From DASXTC01 sp036505635 (GTDB lineage: Bacteria; Acidobacteriota; Polarisedimenticolia; JACPZX01; DASXTC01), in assembly GCA_036505635.1 (NCBI GenBank), contig DASXTC010000032.1, positions 68,000 through 131,999 on the forward strand: a stretch of 64,000 nt of DNA, written 5' to 3'. The notes under the pieces are model-generated. The model worked only from the letters and a program-made list of their open reading frames with translations, was not told the DNA's origin and ran no database searches. The translations under genes were made by a program, and so were the position numbers. Shown here one piece after another: positions 34,774 to 43,970 of this stretch. How positions within the stretch are numbered: the stretch's first letter is position 1; every line of letters begins with the position of its first letter.

Positions 34774-35874
34774 TCAGAACAGATCCACGGCATCCGCGGG
34801 GGACGAACCCCAGGTCAGCGCCTGCACGGCGAACTGCGCGGACCATGTGTTCAGAAACGGACTATATCCGAACCTCGTCCGACGATAATGAAAACCGCCG
34901 CTGGCATGCTGGCACTGCAAGAGAAAATCGACGGCCGCCCGCGTGCGGGCCTCGTGAGTGCGGCCGGTGAGGCAGAAGAGCCGAACCGCCTGCGCGGCCG
35001 CGTCGCTCTGTCTCGGGCGCAGGATCGCATCGACCACGCGGCGCCGCGAGGCGGCCGGGGTCTTGTAATAGGACAGCCATCCACCATCATGCTCCTGGGC
35101 TCCGGCCAGCCAATCGATTCCTCTGCGGGCGGCGACCGCGAAACGCTCCTCGCGCAGAATGGCACCGGCGAAGAGAAGCCCCTCGCAGGCGTAGGCGTGC
35201 GCGTGCGAGAAGACGTATCGCGCCCCTGGACCGCTCCAGAACGCTCCGTCGGGGGCCTGCAGAGCCAGGGTGTGCTCGCACACCTTCAGCGCGGCTCGAC
35301 GATACTCCTCGCGGCCGCTGGCTGCGTGCAGCTCGAGCAGGGCGATGGCGTTCTTCGCGTGGATGCAGCTTCCATCTCCGAAGAAGCCCTCCGGATCGCG
35401 CAGCTCGCCTCCCTTCACCATCATGGCGAAGAACGAGCCATCCGCGCGTTGCAGTCCCAGGAGCCATCGCGCCGCGGCCATCGCGCTGTCCAGGTAGCCC
35501 TTCCCGGGACAGACCCTGTCGAACCGCGCCAGCCCGACGATGCACGCGGCGACATCGAAGGAGTAGGCGGACCAGGGAGCGTCCCTGTCCGCGGGATCCG
35601 GAAGATGCGGATACGCCCCGCTCTCCTGCTGGATCCTGACCAGGTAGTCGGCGGCATCCATCGCCGCCTTCCTGTGGATGTTGCTCTGACCGAGGCGCAG
35701 CAGGAACGTGAAGAGGCTTACCGCGTAACCGGTGATCTCCGTGTAGAGGCCCAGCGGGCGGCCGCGCCGCTTGTCGATCCCATGAAGCACGGCCCCATGG
35801 CCGGGAGACCCTGGACGGTCGACACGGATCGGTTCGGCCGTCTGCCAGGCAATGGCTCTCTCCAGCGCCTCCAT
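34774..35874 (-). CDS. Alpha/alpha-toroid protein of unknown function in the polysaccharide locus
   Basis: This protein of about 366 residues has repeated helical pairs with Q-x-x-x-G-x-(Y/F/W) turns: RIQQESGAYPHL, LGLQRADGSFFAMM, LALQAPDGAFWSG, AGAQEHDGGWLSYY, LQCQHASGGFHYRR. These resemble the QW-like turns of squalene-cyclase and prenyltransferase toroids and the alpha6/alpha6 barrels of glycan-acting enzymes. The catalytic D-x-D-D of terpene cyclases is not seen. Several His/Cys (HAKNAIALLELHAA, FSHAHAYACEG) could bind metal. The start was taken at the Met beginning MEALERAI; the frame is open to 35952. Modification of the polysaccharide is a guess from context. Confidence 0.65.
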   Translation of the reverse strand: MEALERAIAWQTAEPIRVDRPGSPGHGAVLHGIDKRRGRPLGLYTEITGYAVSLFTFLLRLGQSNIHRKAAMDAADYLVRIQQESGAYPHLPDPADRDAPWSAYSFDVAACIVGLARFDRVCPGKGYLDSAMAAARWLLGLQRADGSFFAMMVKGGELRDPEGFFGDGSCIHAKNAIALLELHAASGREEYRRAALKVCEHTLALQAPDGAFWSGPGARYVFSHAHAYACEGLLFAGAILREERFAVAARRGIDWLAGAQEHDGGWLSYYKTPAASRRRVVDAILRPRQSDAAAQAVRLFCLTGRTHEARTRAAVDFLLQCQHASGGFHYRRTRFGYSPFLNTWSAQFAVQALTWGSSPADAVDLF

Positions 35875-36036
35875 TCGAGCGGCCCTTCCCATCCGATTGA
35901 ATGTCGTCACGACGCATAGTAACAACTCCGAAGCTGCTTCGGATCGCATCACGGCATGCCGAGACGATCACATGAGCTCCGAGCTTGATGAGCGGCTCGC
36001 GTTATTCGGGTTGGGGCCCCGGGCATCGGCCTCCTG

Positions 36037-37521
36037 TCATCTCGATCTGAGGATTCCGACGATCGAGGCGGTCATCTCGGAGCCGCTCATCCGGTCTGCC
36101 ACCAGGGCGAAGCCAAGATACGTCGTCGCGCCCGCAAGAACCATCAAGGCGAGCGCCGCGGGCGCCGCAACGGGAGGCGCCCAGGCGCGGACCGCCATCA
36201 CCGCGAGGTACGTCGCGCCGGATGCGGCGGCCGGGATCCCGAAGACCCGCAGGTAGCCGCCCGGCTCGGCGGCCACGAGGCGGCCCACGCCGCGCAGCAG
36301 ATACAGCGTCGAGAGAGATGCAGCCAGGACCGTGACGGCGGCCGCCCCCTCTATCCCGGCGAAAATGGTCGCCGGCGCCAGCGTAAGCGCGATGAAGGCC
36401 AGGCGGAAGATGGTAACGCGTACCGCCAGGTCGGGTCGGCCGATTCCGCTGGCGACGGTGCCGCACGTCTGTTCCAACGCGGTCGCGACTCCCAGGAGGC
36501 ACAGGATCTGGAACGTGAGGGTCATCGGGATCCACCGGTCGCCGAACACGACAGGGATCATCTCCGGGGCCGTCGCGGCCAGCCCGACGGCGACCGGGAA
36601 GGAGACGATCGAGATCAGCCCCATCAGGCGGATGTATGCGTTTCGCACGCGCTCCGGCTCCTCCTGGACGCGCGCGAACGCGGGGAAGGCGACGGGCGCG
36701 ACCACCATCTGGACGAGCATCGCCGGCATGGTGGCCAGTCGGGAGGCGAACGTGTAGAGGCCCAGGCTCGTGGTGTCCCGCAGGCGTCCCACGGCGACCC
36801 GATCGATCTGCTGCACGACGTAGGAGAGAATCTCGTACCGGAACACGTGCTTGCCGAAGGAGCGGAGCTCGCGGGCGCGGGCCAGGTCGAACCCGAAGCG
36901 CGGGAGGTGAGGGGCGGCGACGTAGCTCGTGATCACGAGAATGCCGGTGCCGATCAGGTAGCCGAAGACCAGAGCCCAGACGGAGCGCAGGTGCCAGGCC
37001 AGAACAGCGGTCACGACCAGATCCACGAAGTTGCCGATCAGGCTGGGCAGCCCGTATCGCACCATCTTCAGGTCCCGCTCGAGCAGGCTCCAGGCCGGGC
37101 TCGCGAATCCCAGCAGGAGGAACCGGATGGAGAGGATCCTGAGGATAGGCACCGCGTCGGGCGTCCTGAAGAAGCTCCCCATAGCCGGAGCGATCGCGAC
37201 GACGAGCCCCGCGAGAAAGATGCCGCGAACCACGGAGACGGTCCAGAAAGTCGGGAGGTAGGAGTGCGCCTCCTCGCGTCGCTGCACGATGGCCTGGCTG
37301 AATCCGGTCTGCGAGAGGACCTCAGCGGCGGTGATGGCGATGAAGGCAAGCCCCATGAGCCCGAACTCTCGGGGCTCGAGAAACCGAGCCAGGATGAGAG
37401 TGCGCACGAGCACGAAAAGGTGCATGAGGGCGACAATGAAGACCAGGGAGGTTCCCGCGCGGACGCTCTGGTGCGTCAGCCCGGGCATCGCCGCCTGTGG
37501 CGGCGCGGCCGGCTCAGACAT
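36037..37521 (-). CDS. Oligosaccharide flippase, Wzx/MOP superfamily
   Basis: This 494-residue polytopic protein has about 12-14 hydrophobic helices. The N-terminal pattern SVRAGTSLVFIVALMHLFVLVRTLILARFLEPREFGLMGLAFI is typical of the polysaccharide transporter (PST) family, and FRYEILSYVVQQIDRVAVGRL matches the mid-protein helix with the conserved D-R. It would flip undecaprenyl-linked repeat units across the inner membrane for the polymerase encoded divergently at 37.8 kb. It is the first gene of a leftward set with the toroid protein, methyltransferase, epimerase and glycosyltransferase. Confidence 0.92.
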   Translation of the reverse strand: MSEPAAPPQAAMPGLTHQSVRAGTSLVFIVALMHLFVLVRTLILARFLEPREFGLMGLAFIAITAAEVLSQTGFSQAIVQRREEAHSYLPTFWTVSVVRGIFLAGLVVAIAPAMGSFFRTPDAVPILRILSIRFLLLGFASPAWSLLERDLKMVRYGLPSLIGNFVDLVVTAVLAWHLRSVWALVFGYLIGTGILVITSYVAAPHLPRFGFDLARARELRSFGKHVFRYEILSYVVQQIDRVAVGRLRDTTSLGLYTFASRLATMPAMLVQMVVAPVAFPAFARVQEEPERVRNAYIRLMGLISIVSFPVAVGLAATAPEMIPVVFGDRWIPMTLTFQILCLLGVATALEQTCGTVASGIGRPDLAVRVTIFRLAFIALTLAPATIFAGIEGAAAVTVLAASLSTLYLLRGVGRLVAAEPGGYLRVFGIPAAASGATYLAVMAVRAWAPPVAAPAALALMVLAGATTYLGFALVADRMSGSEMTASIVGILRSR

Positions 37522-37702
37522 TGAATGGCTGCGTCACGCGAGGCCTCCCCGTCCGGCCGCGGCGAGAAGGGGCTCCACTTCTCACCGCTCTTGCCGCGCA
37601 GGCAGGATAACATCGATCCCGTCATCTCTCGGGCAGGTGACGCCCGCAGTCGTGGTCTGCACCCATGTGAAGGGGAGGACTGAGGCGAAATACCCGGCCG
37701 GG

Positions 37703-37731
37703 TTGTCACCCTCGCGGTTAGATCGTACTCT
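37703..37731 (+). promoter_or_regulatory. Putative promoter of the polymerase gene
   Basis: TTGTCA (37703-37708, 5/6) and TACTCT (37726-37731, 3/6) are 17 bases apart in the 288-base divergent region between flippase and polymerase genes. The -10 is weak. Confidence 0.3.
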
Positions 37732-37809
37732 TGGGTATCGCGCGAAACCGGGTGCAGAGGCTGGGCTTAAAGGGGCTGCCGAATTCCATGATGCCGGGGA
37801 GGAGATCGG

Positions 37810-39360
37810 ATGGCTGACCCCGATCCGAGGAGACAGATCGCCTACGAGCTGCGAGCGCCCGTCTCGGGGATGGGGCTCAAGGATCCGCGGTCCGCCGCGC
37901 TGTTCTGGGCGATCGGGAGCATCCTGCTCGGCATCCTGATCATGGCGCTGCTGATAACCGGAGAGATCCGGATTCTGACGTTGATCCTGATCAGCCTCCT
38001 GGGGCTCGTCTCGCTCTCACCGCGGCGGGGCATCTACATCCTCACCCTTTTTCTGCCGTTCATGTACGCCATCAGGCGTTGGGTGCTCACGTACGAGGAG
38101 TTCTCGCGGCGCGATCCGATCCTTCTCTTTCCAGTCATCGTCACGGTTGCGATATTCGCCGGCGTGATTCTCTTCGATGGCCAGCGCATCTTTCACTACT
38201 TCCGGCACAGCCCGCTCCTGAAGGCGTGCAGCCTTCTCGTGGGCGTCTTCGTGTTCCAGATGGTGAATCCGCTGCAGGGGAATCTCCTGGTCGGCCTGGT
38301 GGGCGGAATGTTCTTCATCACGCCGGCACTGTGGGCCTTCCTGGGCCTGGGGATCGACAAGGAGACCGTCCAGCGGCTGTTGAGAATCGTCACGGTCATC
38401 GGCACCATCACCGCGATCTACGGGATCTACCAGCATTTCTTCGGGCTGAGCGACGTCGAGAACTACGAGGTCAAGGCCAAGGGGTTTTACAAGGCATTCG
38501 GCCTCCATTCGAACGTAAGGGTCATGTCGACCTTCGCGAGCCTCGTCGACTTCTCGCGCTACCTCACGATATCCGGGTTCCTGGCCTTCGCCTGGTTCTG
38601 GCGGCAGAAGCGGGGGCTGCTCATGTTGGGGATAGTCGCGCTGCACCTGTTTGCGCTGTTGTTCACCGCCTCGCGGACCTCCTATCTCGTGCTCTTTTTC
38701 AGCTGCGCGATGCTCATGGTCATCAGCGGCACGAACGTGCGCGCGATCGCCGTGCGGGGCCTGGCCATAGTGCTGGCAGCGGTGGTCCTGTACGGGGTGC
38801 TGTACCAGTATGACCCGCACGTCGTGTACAACCAGCAGTTTTCGACCAACCCGTATGTCGTCCACACGGTGTCAGGGATCACCCATCCCACCGAGGAGGG
38901 TTCCTTCAAGACGCGCCTGAAGGCATGGACCAAGGTTACCGTGACGACCTTCACCACTAACATGGCCGGACACGGTCTCGGCAGCACGGTCACATCGGCC
39001 ACCGGGAAGTTCGAGGGAGGGGAGTTCTATGAGGTCGACTCGTACTTCTTCGAGCTGTTCTGGGGGAGCGGGCTTCCGGCGCCCGTGCTGTTCATTGTCA
39101 TCGGCACGATGTCGCTGCGCGGTCTCGTAAAGCTGCGCCTCGTGAGGCCGGAAGAGTACCTCTACAAGGTCTGCTTCGGCCTCATGTGCGGGGCCTTCTT
39201 GAGCAGCGTCTTCGGAATCTCGCTACGCGACACCATCTCGGGCCCGCTGGGGTGGCTCCTCATCGGATGGACAGCACGCGAATTGGTCGCGAGCAGGGAG
39301 GTTGCCCTCGCAGGCGTGGCGGCCGCGGCCACGACCGGCCCCGCCGCCGTTTCCGCGTAG
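37810..39360 (+). CDS. O-antigen polymerase/ligase family membrane protein (Wzy/WaaL-like)
   Basis: This 516-residue protein has about 11 hydrophobic segments. The large periplasmic loop sits between residues about 325 and 405, and includes ITHPTEEGSFKTRLKAWTKVTVTTF and GHGLGSTVTSATGKFEGGEFYEVDSYFFELFWGSG. This is the Wzy_C-type signature with H/R residues and a final S-x-x-x-E-L-x-x-x-x-G helix. It is preceded by GGGGAGGAG. It would polymerise flipped repeat units or ligate the glycan to an acceptor; sequence alone cannot separate these. The DUF218 gene follows 21 bases later. Confidence 0.85.
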   Translation: MADPDPRRQIAYELRAPVSGMGLKDPRSAALFWAIGSILLGILIMALLITGEIRILTLILISLLGLVSLSPRRGIYILTLFLPFMYAIRRWVLTYEEFSRRDPILLFPVIVTVAIFAGVILFDGQRIFHYFRHSPLLKACSLLVGVFVFQMVNPLQGNLLVGLVGGMFFITPALWAFLGLGIDKETVQRLLRIVTVIGTITAIYGIYQHFFGLSDVENYEVKAKGFYKAFGLHSNVRVMSTFASLVDFSRYLTISGFLAFAWFWRQKRGLLMLGIVALHLFALLFTASRTSYLVLFFSCAMLMVISGTNVRAIAVRGLAIVLAAVVLYGVLYQYDPHVVYNQQFSTNPYVVHTVSGITHPTEEGSFKTRLKAWTKVTVTTFTTNMAGHGLGSTVTSATGKFEGGEFYEVDSYFFELFWGSGLPAPVLFIVIGTMSLRGLVKLRLVRPEEYLYKVCFGLMCGAFLSSVFGISLRDTISGPLGWLLIGWTARELVASREVALAGVAAAATTGPAAVSA

Positions 39361-39381
39361 CCGGAAGCCGAGGGCGCGCCC

Positions 39382-40014
39382 ATGGGTCGAATCAGCCGGA
39401 GGAGCCTGGCAGCAGCGTGTGCCGGCCTTGGCACCGCAGGCCTCCTCCTGCTCCTTTTCGAATGGCCCGGGCTGCGGGGGGCGACCGCCTGGCTCTGCGC
39501 AGGGGAGCCGCCCGTCGCCTCCGACCTGCTGGTCGTTCTGGCGGGCGGGTCCGGGGAGCGCCTCGCAACCGCGCTGGAGGTGTACCGGGCCGGTCTGGCT
39601 CCCGCGATTCTCATCACTGACGGGTTCGGATTCGCCGACAAAGACATGAGGTATCTGAACGAGCGGGGGGTGCCGGCGCGCTCCCTGATGGCGCCGCTGA
39701 GGCCCGCGACCTCGACTTACGAGGATGCGCTGACCATCAGGCAAGTTGTTCTCAGAGAGAACCTTAAGTCGATTCTGGTCGTCACGTCCCCCTACCACTG
39801 CCGCAGGGCGCGCCTCATCCTGAAGCGGGTGGTCGGCTCCCTGGGGGTGAGGATCACCGTAACGCCTTCGGTGACCCTCTACATGGACCTCGGGCACTGG
39901 TGGCGCTCGCGCCAGGGATGGATCACAGTACCGGGAGAGTTTCCCAAGCTCCTATGGGCCTGGGTCACGGTGCCGACCGTTCCGGCTGTCGGAGATGCCG
40001 GCCTCCGGAAATGA
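39382..40014 (+). CDS. YdcF/ElyC-family (DUF218) membrane-anchored protein
   Basis: This 210-residue protein has one N-terminal membrane helix (LAAACAGLGTAGLLLLLFEW), then the DUF218 domain: DLLVVLAGGSGERLATALEVYRAGLAPAILITDG (the nucleotide-like loop), STYEDALTIRQVVLRENLKSILVVTSPYHCRRARLIL (E in T-x-E/D-A and the S-P-x-H motif). Family members such as ElyC and SanA affect envelope and lipid-carrier homeostasis. Its place between polymerase and initiating transferase supports a role in undecaprenyl-linked glycan metabolism. It is soluble on the periplasmic side if the helix is a signal anchor. Confidence 0.85.
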   Translation: MGRISRRSLAAACAGLGTAGLLLLLFEWPGLRGATAWLCAGEPPVASDLLVVLAGGSGERLATALEVYRAGLAPAILITDGFGFADKDMRYLNERGVPARSLMAPLRPATSTYEDALTIRQVVLRENLKSILVVTSPYHCRRARLILKRVVGSLGVRITVTPSVTLYMDLGHWWRSRQGWITVPGEFPKLLWAWVTVPTVPAVGDAGLRK

Positions 40015-40024
40015 CTGGAAGTCC

Positions 40025-40053
40025 TTGACCTGTCGGCAGATTCACGGTATATA
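40025..40053 (+). promoter_or_regulatory. Promoter of the WecA-type gene
   Basis: TTGACC (40025-40030, 5/6) and TATATA (40048-40053, 4/6) are 17 bases apart, about 100 bases before the ATG at 40153. It starts directly after the DUF218 stop. Confidence 0.65.
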
Positions 40054-40152
40054 GCAGCGACCGTTCCCTCGACTATCGTGGTGGAAACCGCGTCCCGCGA
40101 GGATTCTGCCCAATCCCGTGGCAGGCGGGGCATCGAATCCGGGGCTAGATCG

Positions 40153-41715
40153 ATGCTGACCTACACGCTTCTGTTCATCACCTCGGCGGTCCTTTCCTTC
40201 CTTCTGGCGTACCCCGTCCGCTCGCTGGCGCTCGTGCTCAATGTCGTGGACCATCCCGAGAAACGGAAGATGCATCAGATCCCGATCCCCTTGATGGGGG
40301 GCCTCGGGATCTTCATCTCCTTTGCCGTGGTATCGGCTTTCGCCCTTCTCTGGGGATCCGACCTCCAGCAGGGCCATATGAGGTCGTACCTTGGCATGCT
40401 GGCTGGATCGGCCCTGGTGATCCTGCTGGGTATCTACGACGATGCGCGCGGGTTGAAGGCCCCGGTCAAGTTCGTGGGCCAGACCCTGGCCGCGCTGGTT
40501 GTCGTGACCACCGGGGATCGCGTCGAGATGTTCACGAACCCCCTGGGTGACACGTTCCGCATGGGGTGGCTGGGCATCCCTCTAGCCGTTTTCTGGATCG
40601 TGGGGGTCACCAACGCCGTCAACCTGATCGATGGACTCGACGGGCTGGCGGTCGGGATCTGCGGCATCGCGGCGCTGGGCCTTTTCGCCATCGCGGCACC
40701 TGAGAACGCCTTCGTCGCCACACTGACGATCATCCTGGCGGGCGCGGCCCTCGGGTTTCTGAAGCACAATTTCTATCCGGCGCGCCTTTTCCTGGGTGAC
40801 ACAGGCTCCATGTTCATCGGATTTTCCCTCGCCGTCATCGGACTTCATGGCTCATTCAAGTCGACGACGGCCACCATGTTGTTTCTGCCTATCATCGTCC
40901 TGGGGATCCCGATCTTCGACACGTTTTTCGCGATCCTGCGCCGGGCCAAGAGGCGCGTGAGCCCCTTCAAGGCCGACCGGGAGCACATTCATCACCGCCT
41001 CGTGCGGATCGGGCTGCACCACCGCAGCGTGGTCCTCGTGCTCTACTTCGTGTGCGCCTACCTGGCCCTCACCGCCTACAGCATCGCGCAGTTCCCGTAC
41101 CAGACCGCGTTTCTCTTCCTCATCCTTCTGACGATTGGAGGCATCATCGGCGTGCGGGCGCTTCAGTTCATCGAGGAGAGACTCGAGACCGGTCTAGCCC
41201 CGGCCCACTCGGGGGGCGGTCATGTCGCCATCTCCAACGGAAAGGCGCGCAATGGGCGAGGCGCGAACGGCTCGTCGCGCCAGTGGGGGGGGGATTTCCA
41301 CACGATGGTCTGTGAGGTGGGCGGTTTCAGGGAAGGCATGCATGAGCCTGCCGGGCGGCTGAGCCTCTGCGCGGACATCGAGAGCATGCTCTTGCGCCGC
41401 GTGCGGGTTCACGCCGTGGTGGCGGAGCCGTCGGCGCCGGGGCATCTGCTCCTCATCGTGAGGACCGAGAAGCTCAAGCCCGCGATGGCCGCCCTCGTGA
41501 GGGACGGTCTGGCCTGGTATCTCGAAGAACATCGCCAGCGCTTCTCGGAGGAGCCGGACTTTCCGCGGATCCGCTGGATCGGAACCGGCCTGTCGGAGGC
41601 GACCCCGGAAGGGGCCAGCTCGGTCGGCGGCAGCTGGGCCGGCAGCGAGGCCTCCACGCAGGGGCGCGAGTCGCCGCCGTTGAGGGCGGGGCCCGCGGGG
41701 CTGGTGGGATCCTGA
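40153..41715 (+). CDS. Undecaprenyl-phosphate N-acetylhexosamine-1-phosphate transferase (WecA/TagO-like) with C-terminal extension
   Basis: This 520-residue protein has a polytopic core of about 340 residues with the full MraY/WecA signature: VVDHPEKRKMHQIPIPLMGGLGIF, the Mg site GIYDDARGLKAP, NAVNLIDGLDGLAVGI, FLGDTGSMFIGFSLAVI and the sugar-specific loop DREHIHHRLVRIGL. It starts the repeat unit on undecaprenyl phosphate. Beyond residue 345 a soluble tail of about 170 residues (DFHTMVCEVGGFREGM, LSLCADIESMLLRRVRVHAVV) is not part of the family. The ATG at 40153 is chosen because the first membrane helix follows at once. A good promoter lies about 100 bases upstream. Confidence 0.9.
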   Translation: MLTYTLLFITSAVLSFLLAYPVRSLALVLNVVDHPEKRKMHQIPIPLMGGLGIFISFAVVSAFALLWGSDLQQGHMRSYLGMLAGSALVILLGIYDDARGLKAPVKFVGQTLAALVVVTTGDRVEMFTNPLGDTFRMGWLGIPLAVFWIVGVTNAVNLIDGLDGLAVGICGIAALGLFAIAAPENAFVATLTIILAGAALGFLKHNFYPARLFLGDTGSMFIGFSLAVIGLHGSFKSTTATMLFLPIIVLGIPIFDTFFAILRRAKRRVSPFKADREHIHHRLVRIGLHHRSVVLVLYFVCAYLALTAYSIAQFPYQTAFLFLILLTIGGIIGVRALQFIEERLETGLAPAHSGGGHVAISNGKARNGRGANGSSRQWGGDFHTMVCEVGGFREGMHEPAGRLSLCADIESMLLRRVRVHAVVAEPSAPGHLLLIVRTEKLKPAMAALVRDGLAWYLEEHRQRFSEEPDFPRIRWIGTGLSEATPEGASSVGGSWAGSEASTQGRESPPLRAGPAGLVGS

Positions 41716-41840
41716 AAGCTCGAGCCCGGCCGGCGCCCGTTCCTTGCCTGGCCCCGGATCCGGTGATACATTGAACGCCTGCCTGGACAATCGGTAGTGA
41801 TTTCGACAAGCCGCGAGAAGCGAGCGTCGCAGGGGAGCTC

Positions 41841-43955
41841 ATGCAGCAGGATGAGATAGGCCTACAGCATTACTTCGAAGTCCTCTGGCGGCGCAGGTGG
41901 CTGATCACCGCCGTCTTCACCATCGTCGTGTCCCTGTCCGCCATCGGGATCCTGCTCAGCAAGACGACCTACAAGGTTCATTCGCTCGTTGCGGTCAAGA
42001 ACCAGATCTACTATCGCGCTCCCATCATGAGCTTCTCCGAAGGGACCGAGACTCCCGCCACAACCCTGAACGGGGAGTCGTACATCCCGGTCATCAATGG
42101 CCTGCCCTTCGCCGAGAAGGTGGCGGAGAACCTGCTCCTGGATGGGATGCCCCTCGATGCGCTGGAGGTGGCGGCCGCCATCAAGGGTGAGTTCCAGCAA
42201 CCCGATCTGGTACTGATTCACGCCAGCAGCATCGTGCCCGAGAAGGCCGTGGCGATCGCCAACGCGGCGGCCGCCGTCTTCGTCGCCGACACCAAGGCCG
42301 TGGTCACCCAGGAGCTGGACAACGGCCGGGACTCCGCGATGGCGTTTCAGGCCAAATACAAGAAGGAGCTCGAGGACCTCGAAAAGGAGATCGCTCAGTT
42401 CCGGCGCGCGATGGGTTTCGTCGACATCAACAGCGAGATGGAGGGGCTCAGGGAGAAGGCTGCCCGTTTCGAGGGCTCCCGCGGCGAGGTGATCACCAAG
42501 CTCGAGATCGCCCAGAGCCACAAGCGAGACCTCCTGACGCTGGCGAGGGCGGGAAGCTCGGGCGAGCTGAACCTGGACGATCCGCGCGTCGAACAGTACC
42601 GCGGGCTCCAACAGTCGCTCACCGAAGCCCGCGTGAGATACACGGACGATCATCCCGCCATGAAGAACCTGCTCCACGAGATCGAGGGGATCGAGAATCG
42701 TCTCAAGGGGGCAATCGCGCGCACCGGGAGCAACATGACGCCCGAGGCGTTCCTTACCCTCAAGGAGGATCTGGCGAGGACCGACGCCGAGATCGTCGAC
42801 CTGCAGACCGCGATCGCCTCCTGGACACGTCAGATTGAAGAGATCCGCCACTCTCTGGAGGGGTATCCCGAGAAACTGGCGCAGCTCCAGGGCATGCAGT
42901 CAAGGCAGGCCTCGGCGCAGGAGAGCTACAAATCGTGGTCCAACAGGCTGCAGGAGATCGAGTTCAAGAAGTCGATGGTGCCGGGCAACGCCGAGATCCT
43001 CGACCGCGCCGTGAAACCCAGCCCCGCCATCAGCAAGCCGACCTCGCTCGTGATCGCGTTTCTGGTCAGCCTGATGCTGGCGTTTGGCATCGGCTTCCTC
43101 ATCGAGTTCGCCGACACCACGCTGCGGTCGCCCGAGGAGATCACCGGGATGATTGGTCTGGGTTACCTTGGTGGGATCTCCAAGGTGAAGGAGCCGCGAT
43201 CGGTGGTCTTCGCGGACGGCAAGCCGACCAACCAGATCGCGGAAGCCTACACGCGGATTTACTCCAACATCAGGTTTGCGGAGGTCGAGAGCCCGCTGCA
43301 TTCGATCCTCATCACATCGGCCTGCAAGGGCGAGGGCAAGTCCACCACTCTGGTCAACCTGGCGTGCGCCATCGCGGCTGCCGGCAAGCGGGTCATCATC
43401 GTGGACACCGATCTGAGGAACCCCACGCTTTTGAGGATTCTGGGGCTCAAGTACGCCACCGGGCTGACCTCCGTGCTCGCGGGCGAGGCCTCGCTCGACG
43501 AGGCTCTCCAGCCGTCGGGCCATCCCGGTCTGACCGTCCTGCCCGCCGGCCCCATCCCGCCCAATCCGGCCGAGCTGCTGCACTCCCAGCGGATGAAGGA
43601 GATGATCGAGGAGCTGGAGAGCCGGTGCGACCTCGTCATTTTCGACAGCCCACCGACGCTGCTGGTGGCGGACGCCATGCTGCTGGGCGGCGGGCTCGAC
43701 GCGGCGATCATCGTCGCCGAATCGGGCGGCGTGTCGAGAAGGGCCGTTCAGCAGGTGAAAGAGTCCCTGCAGATGTCCAAGACGAGGATCCTCGGCGTCA
43801 TCCTCAACAAGATCCTCGAGAGTCCGGGCTCGTACTACAACTACTACTCCTACTACAAGTACTACAAGGAGCCCGAAGGGGAGCCACAGACCACCATCGG
43901 GTGGATCAAGGGTGGTCTGGGGTCGATTCGTCGCTCGGTGGGCGGCAGATCCTGA
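41841..43955 (+). CDS. Polysaccharide co-polymerase/tyrosine autokinase (Wzc-like)
   Basis: This 704-residue BY-kinase has a Wzz domain (first membrane helix about residues 20-40; second about 398-418 after a long coiled coil with LEKEIAQFRRAMG) and a cytoplasmic kinase with Walker A TSACKGEGKSTTLVNLACAI, A' VIIVDTDLRNPTLLRILGL and Walker B LVIFDSPPTLLVADAMLL. A Tyr-rich cluster SYYNYYSYYKYYKEPEG about 25 residues from the C-terminus is the autophosphorylation tail. The P-A-x-P-x(K/R)P element is present (RAVKPSPAISKPTS). It controls chain length and gates the Wza-type channel. Both domains are in one polypeptide, as in proteobacteria. Confidence 0.94.
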   Translation: MQQDEIGLQHYFEVLWRRRWLITAVFTIVVSLSAIGILLSKTTYKVHSLVAVKNQIYYRAPIMSFSEGTETPATTLNGESYIPVINGLPFAEKVAENLLLDGMPLDALEVAAAIKGEFQQPDLVLIHASSIVPEKAVAIANAAAAVFVADTKAVVTQELDNGRDSAMAFQAKYKKELEDLEKEIAQFRRAMGFVDINSEMEGLREKAARFEGSRGEVITKLEIAQSHKRDLLTLARAGSSGELNLDDPRVEQYRGLQQSLTEARVRYTDDHPAMKNLLHEIEGIENRLKGAIARTGSNMTPEAFLTLKEDLARTDAEIVDLQTAIASWTRQIEEIRHSLEGYPEKLAQLQGMQSRQASAQESYKSWSNRLQEIEFKKSMVPGNAEILDRAVKPSPAISKPTSLVIAFLVSLMLAFGIGFLIEFADTTLRSPEEITGMIGLGYLGGISKVKEPRSVVFADGKPTNQIAEAYTRIYSNIRFAEVESPLHSILITSACKGEGKSTTLVNLACAIAAAGKRVIIVDTDLRNPTLLRILGLKYATGLTSVLAGEASLDEALQPSGHPGLTVLPAGPIPPNPAELLHSQRMKEMIEELESRCDLVIFDSPPTLLVADAMLLGGGLDAAIIVAESGGVSRRAVQQVKESLQMSKTRILGVILNKILESPGSYYNYYSYYKYYKEPEGEPQTTIGWIKGGLGSIRRSVGGRS

Positions 43956-43970
43956 TGCCGCGGCGCCGGG

